Assembly: GCF_964275005.1 (NCBI RefSeq)
Contig: NC_092704.1
Span: forward strand, 12,030,871 to 12,094,870
Length of the DNA stretch: 64,000 bases
Origin: Diadema setosum
Taxonomy: Eukaryota > Echinodermata > Echinoidea > Diadematoida > Diadematidae
Direction: 5' to 3'
Part shown: piece by piece, positions 61,101-64,000 of the stretch
How positions within the stretch are numbered: the first letter of the stretch is position 1
Layout of the letters: the number at the start of each line of letters is the position of its first letter
Program-made: the position numbers and the translations under genes
Notes under the pieces: model-generated
What the model saw: the letters and a program-made list of their open reading frames with translations, nothing else
Databases searched by the model: none
Told to the model about the DNA's origin: nothing

Positions 61101-62420
61101 TTCTTTTCGAATGATTAGTAGGTACATCCTACTTGAAACATTTTAGTATTTTAGTAAGTTGTGGAGAGATTTCATATCAAAAGGTTCACTATCAACGTAC
61201 CTGTTGGAATAGTCCCAGCAGTTGTTGGTGCTGGCGAACCAGTGCCTGTGTACAACAATCATTTCATAGAAAGATGCGTCAGTACTGTTAATCTGAATTT
61301 CAGTTATGTCATGTGAAAGTAACACTTGGACGAAGGTCGTTGTAAGAAATACGAAATGATATTTCCTTATAAATGCTTCAGGAGTTACATGGATTTGTTC
61401 TTTTTGAATGATTAGTAGGTACATTCTCCTTGAAATATTTGAATTTTTTGTAAGTTATAGAAACATTTCATATCAAAAAGTTCCCTACAAACGTACTTGT
61501 TGGAGTAGTCCCAGCAGTTGTTGGTGCTGGCGAACCAGTGCCTGTGTACAACAATCATTTCATAGAAAGATGCGTCATTACTGTTAATCTGAATATCAGT
61601 TATGTGATATGAAAGTAACACTTGGACGAAGTTTGTTAATTTTCTCTTGTCATGCAAATTAATCTTCATCTCTATTTCAATATCTTAATCTTAAGAAAAA
61701 TAAACCATAAATCCTTGATAGCAAAATATGCCAGTGACAGCAATTGCTATGAAATATTTCATGTATTTCCAGAGCAGTCCTTTCATTCTCCAGGTCGTTG
61801 TAAGAAATTCCCAAATGAAATTTCCTTATAGATGGTTCAGGAGTCATATGGATTTGTTCTTTTCGAATGATTAGTAGGTACATCCTACTTGAAACATTTA
61901 GTATTTTAGTAAGTTGTGGAAACATTTCATATCAAAAGGTTCACTATCAAAGTACATGTTGGAATAGTCCCAGCAGTTGTTGGTGCTTGTGAAGCAGTAC
62001 CTGTGTACAACAATCATTTTATAGAAAAATGCGTCATTAATAATAATCTAAATATCAGTTATGTCATGTGAAAGTAACACTTGGATGAAGGTCGTTGTAA
62101 GAAATACCGAAATGATATTTCCTTATAAATGCTTCAGGAGTCACATGGATTTGTTCTTTTTGAATGATTAGTAGGTACATTCTCCTTGAAATATTTGAAT
62201 TTTTTGTAAGTTATAGAAACATTTCATATCAAAAAGTTCCCTACAAACGTACTTGTTGGAGTAGTCCCAGCAGTTGTTGGTGCTTGCGAACCAGTGCCTG
62301 TGTACAACAATCATTTCATAGAAAGATGCGTCATTACTGTTAATCTGAATATCAGTTATGTGATATGAAAGTAACACTTGGACGAAGTTTGTTAATTTTC
62401 TCTTGTCATGCAAATTAATC
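58198..62420 (-). repeat. PTS array, higher-order repeat 2, copy b (11 exon units, one unit deleted)
   Basis: Exons: 58493-58537, 58790-58834, 59250-59294, 59987-60031, 60446-60490, 60742-60786, 61201-61245, 61497-61541, 61956-62000, 62253-62297, plus a broken 44-base unit at 59529-59572. It matches copy a, but the exon at 61201 has the left flank of 56523 and the right flank of 56981, so one 459-base unit was deleted by recombination in the exon. Exon 59987 has donor GTGTGT; exon 61956 ends in CAT before its donor. Confidence 0.78.
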
Positions 62421-62711
62421 TTTATCTCTATTTCAATATCTTAATCTTAAGAAAAATAAACCATAAATCCTTGATAGCAAAATATGCCAGTGACAGCAAT
62501 TGCTATAAAATATTTCATGTATTTCCAGTGCAGTCCTTTCATTCTCCAGGTCGTTGTAAGAAATTCCCAAATGAAATTTCCTTATAGATGGTTCAGGAGT
62601 CATATGGATTTGTTCTTTTCGAATGATTAGTAGGTACATCCTACTTGAAACATTTAGTATTTTAGTAAGTTGTGGAAAGATTTCATATCAAAAGGTTCAC
62701 TATCAACGTAC

Positions 62712-63806
62712 CTGTTGGAATAGTCCCAGCAGTTGTTGGTGCTGGCGAACCAGTGCCTGTGTACAACAATCATTTCATAGAAAGATGCGTCAGTACTGTT
62801 AATCTGAATTTCAGTTATGTCATGTGAAAGTAACACTTGGACGAAGGTCGTTGTAAGAAATACCGAAATGATATTTCCTTATAAATGCTTCAGGAGTCAC
62901 ATGGATTTGTTCTTTTTGAGTGATTAGTAGGTACATCCTACTTGAAACATTTGAATTTTTTGTAAGGTATGGAAACATTTCATATCAAAAAGTTCCCTAT
63001 AAACGTACCTGTTGGAGTAGTCCCAGCAGATGTTGGTGCTGGCGAACCCGTGCCTGTGTACAACAATCATTTCATAGAAAGATGCGTCATTGCTGTTAAT
63101 CTGAATTTCAGTTATGTCATGAGAAAGTAATACTTGGACGAAGGTCGTAAGAAATACCGAAATGATATTTCCTTATAAATGGTTCAGGAGTCACATGGAT
63201 TTGTTCTTTTTGAATGATTAGTAGGTACATCCTCCTTGAAATATTTGAATTTTTTGTAAGTTATGGAAACACTTCATATCAAAAAGTTCCCTACAAACGT
63301 ACTTGTTGGAGTAGTCCCAGCAGATGTTGGTGCTGGCGAACCAGTGCCTGTGTACAACAATCATTTCATAGAAAGATGCGTCATTACTGTTAATCTGAAT
63401 ATCAGTTATGTCATATGAAAGTAACACTTGGACGAAGTTTGTTAATTTTCTGTTGTCATGCAAATTAATCTTTATCTCTATTTCAATATCTTAATCTTAA
63501 GAAAAATAAACCATAAATCCTTGATAGCAAAATATCCCACTGACAGCAATTGCTATAAAATAGTTCATGTATTTCCAGTGCAGTCCTTTCATTCTCCAGG
63601 TCGTTGTAAGAAATTCCCAAATGAAATTTCCTCATAGATGGTTTAGGAGTCAAATGGATTTGTTCTTTTCGAATGATTAGTGGGTACATCCTACTTGAAA
63701 CATTTAGTATTTTAGTAAGTTGTGGAAACATTTCATATCAAAAGGTTCACTATCAACGTACCTGTTGGAATAGTCCCAGCAGTTGTTGGTGCTGGTGAAC
63801 CAGTGC
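62712..63806 (-). CDS. PTS mini-exon array, rightmost block (4 exons; array continues past the window)
   Basis: Exons: 62712-62756, 63009-63053, 63303-63347, 63762-63806. Two T-type exons follow each other with a short intron (63009 and 63303), another break in the alternation. The intron sequence right of 63806 is still array type up to the window end, so further upstream exons are expected beyond 64000. Confidence 0.8.
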
Positions 63807-64000
63807 CTGTCGTACAACAATCATTTTATAGAAAAATGCGTCATTAATGTTTATCTAAATATCAGTTATGTCATGTGAAAGTAATACTTGGACGAAGGTC
63901 GTTGTAAGAAATACCGAAATGATATTTCCTTATAAATGCTTCAGGAGTCACATGGATTCGTTCTTTTTGAATGATTAGTAGGTATATCCTACTTGAAACA

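Larger units (their letters stand above)
28779..64000 (-). other. Mucin/VWF-like secreted glycoprotein gene, 3' part (5' end outside window)
   Basis: One minus-strand gene model joins all exons below by matching phases. In transcription order: 68 Pro/Thr/Ser mini-exon units (63806 to 38245), older related exons (37970 to 35929), 35562-35294, 35049-34881, 32973-32945, 30686-30579, 30224-30182 and 29086-28779 (stop). Repeat exons end in phase 1 and the exon at 35294-35562 starts with two bases, so the frame is continuous. The C-terminal VWC plus cystine-knot layout behind a PTS region is that of gel-forming mucins and VWF relatives, which multimerise through disulfides and are secreted. The signal peptide and VWD domains, if present, lie right of 64000. 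Confidence 0.8.

Noticed and set aside
38458-63731. Many minus-strand ORFs of 60-116 codons beginning MHDKRK or MFPQLTK, nearly identical to each other, as a repeated protein family
   Set aside because: They read through exon and intron in another frame (HWFASTNNCWDY over the exon). Their likeness follows from DNA duplication. The exon frame giving TGSPAPTT matches the phases of the flanking exons and the divergent PTS exons.
38245-63806. CRISPR array, because of regularly spaced short identical repeats
   Set aside because: Spacers (introns) are themselves repeats and of 252-414 bases, and the repeats have splice sites and a coding frame continuous with a VWC/cystine-knot gene in an animal genome.

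Overview
The window looks like an AT-rich nuclear segment from an invertebrate deuterostome, most likely an echinoderm, hemichordate or cephalochordate. Four things point there: spliced genes with small exons, a VWF/mucin-family gene, dense marine-invertebrate repeats (runs of TGACCTTTGACC, Helitron-like elements), and an LTR retrotransposon with the Gmr1 domain order, a group described from deuterostomes. No species can be named. Nothing bacterial or viral is present.

Region 1 (1-13910) is a Gmr1-like Ty3/gypsy retrotransposon. It starts with the end of its 5' LTR, then one 1528-codon ORF with gag, CCHC knuckle, protease, integrase, reverse transcriptase and RNase H in that unusual order. 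A polypurine tract and LTR start lie near 5441, but the matching LTR end lies at 13910. The 3' LTR interval therefore spans 8.5 kb and probably holds nested insertions: tandem repeats, a frameshifted pseudogene with a 294-bp duplication, and a striking motif (GTGACGGAGCTGA and close variants, both orientations) clustered at 6.6-7.0 and 12.3-12.75 kb.

Region 2 (13911-28778) has no gene I can support. It holds simple repeats, a 199-bp MITE-like element carrying TTAGGG-type repeats, a fold-back element, degenerate minisatellites, and one full plus one truncated copy of a Helentron-like non-autonomous family.

Region 3 (28779-64000, minus strand) is the 3' part of a very large secreted mucin/VWF-like gene that continues beyond the right edge. 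Reading 5' to 3' (right to left): 68 near-identical mini-exon units (62 intact, 6 with the same two lesions), then older divergent Pro/Thr/Ser exons, two exons of an extracellular segment of unknown fold, a VWC domain split over three small exons, and a terminal cystine-knot exon with the stop codon. Each intact mini-exon is 45 nt and encodes 15 residues (TGSPAPTTAGTTPTG or the Ile variant). All repeat exons have the same phase at both ends, so any subset can be spliced or skipped in frame. The array has nested periods (about 756, 2266, 4990 and 4678 bp), with recombination junctions in or beside exons. This expandable O-glycosylation domain built from exons is the most interesting system in the window.
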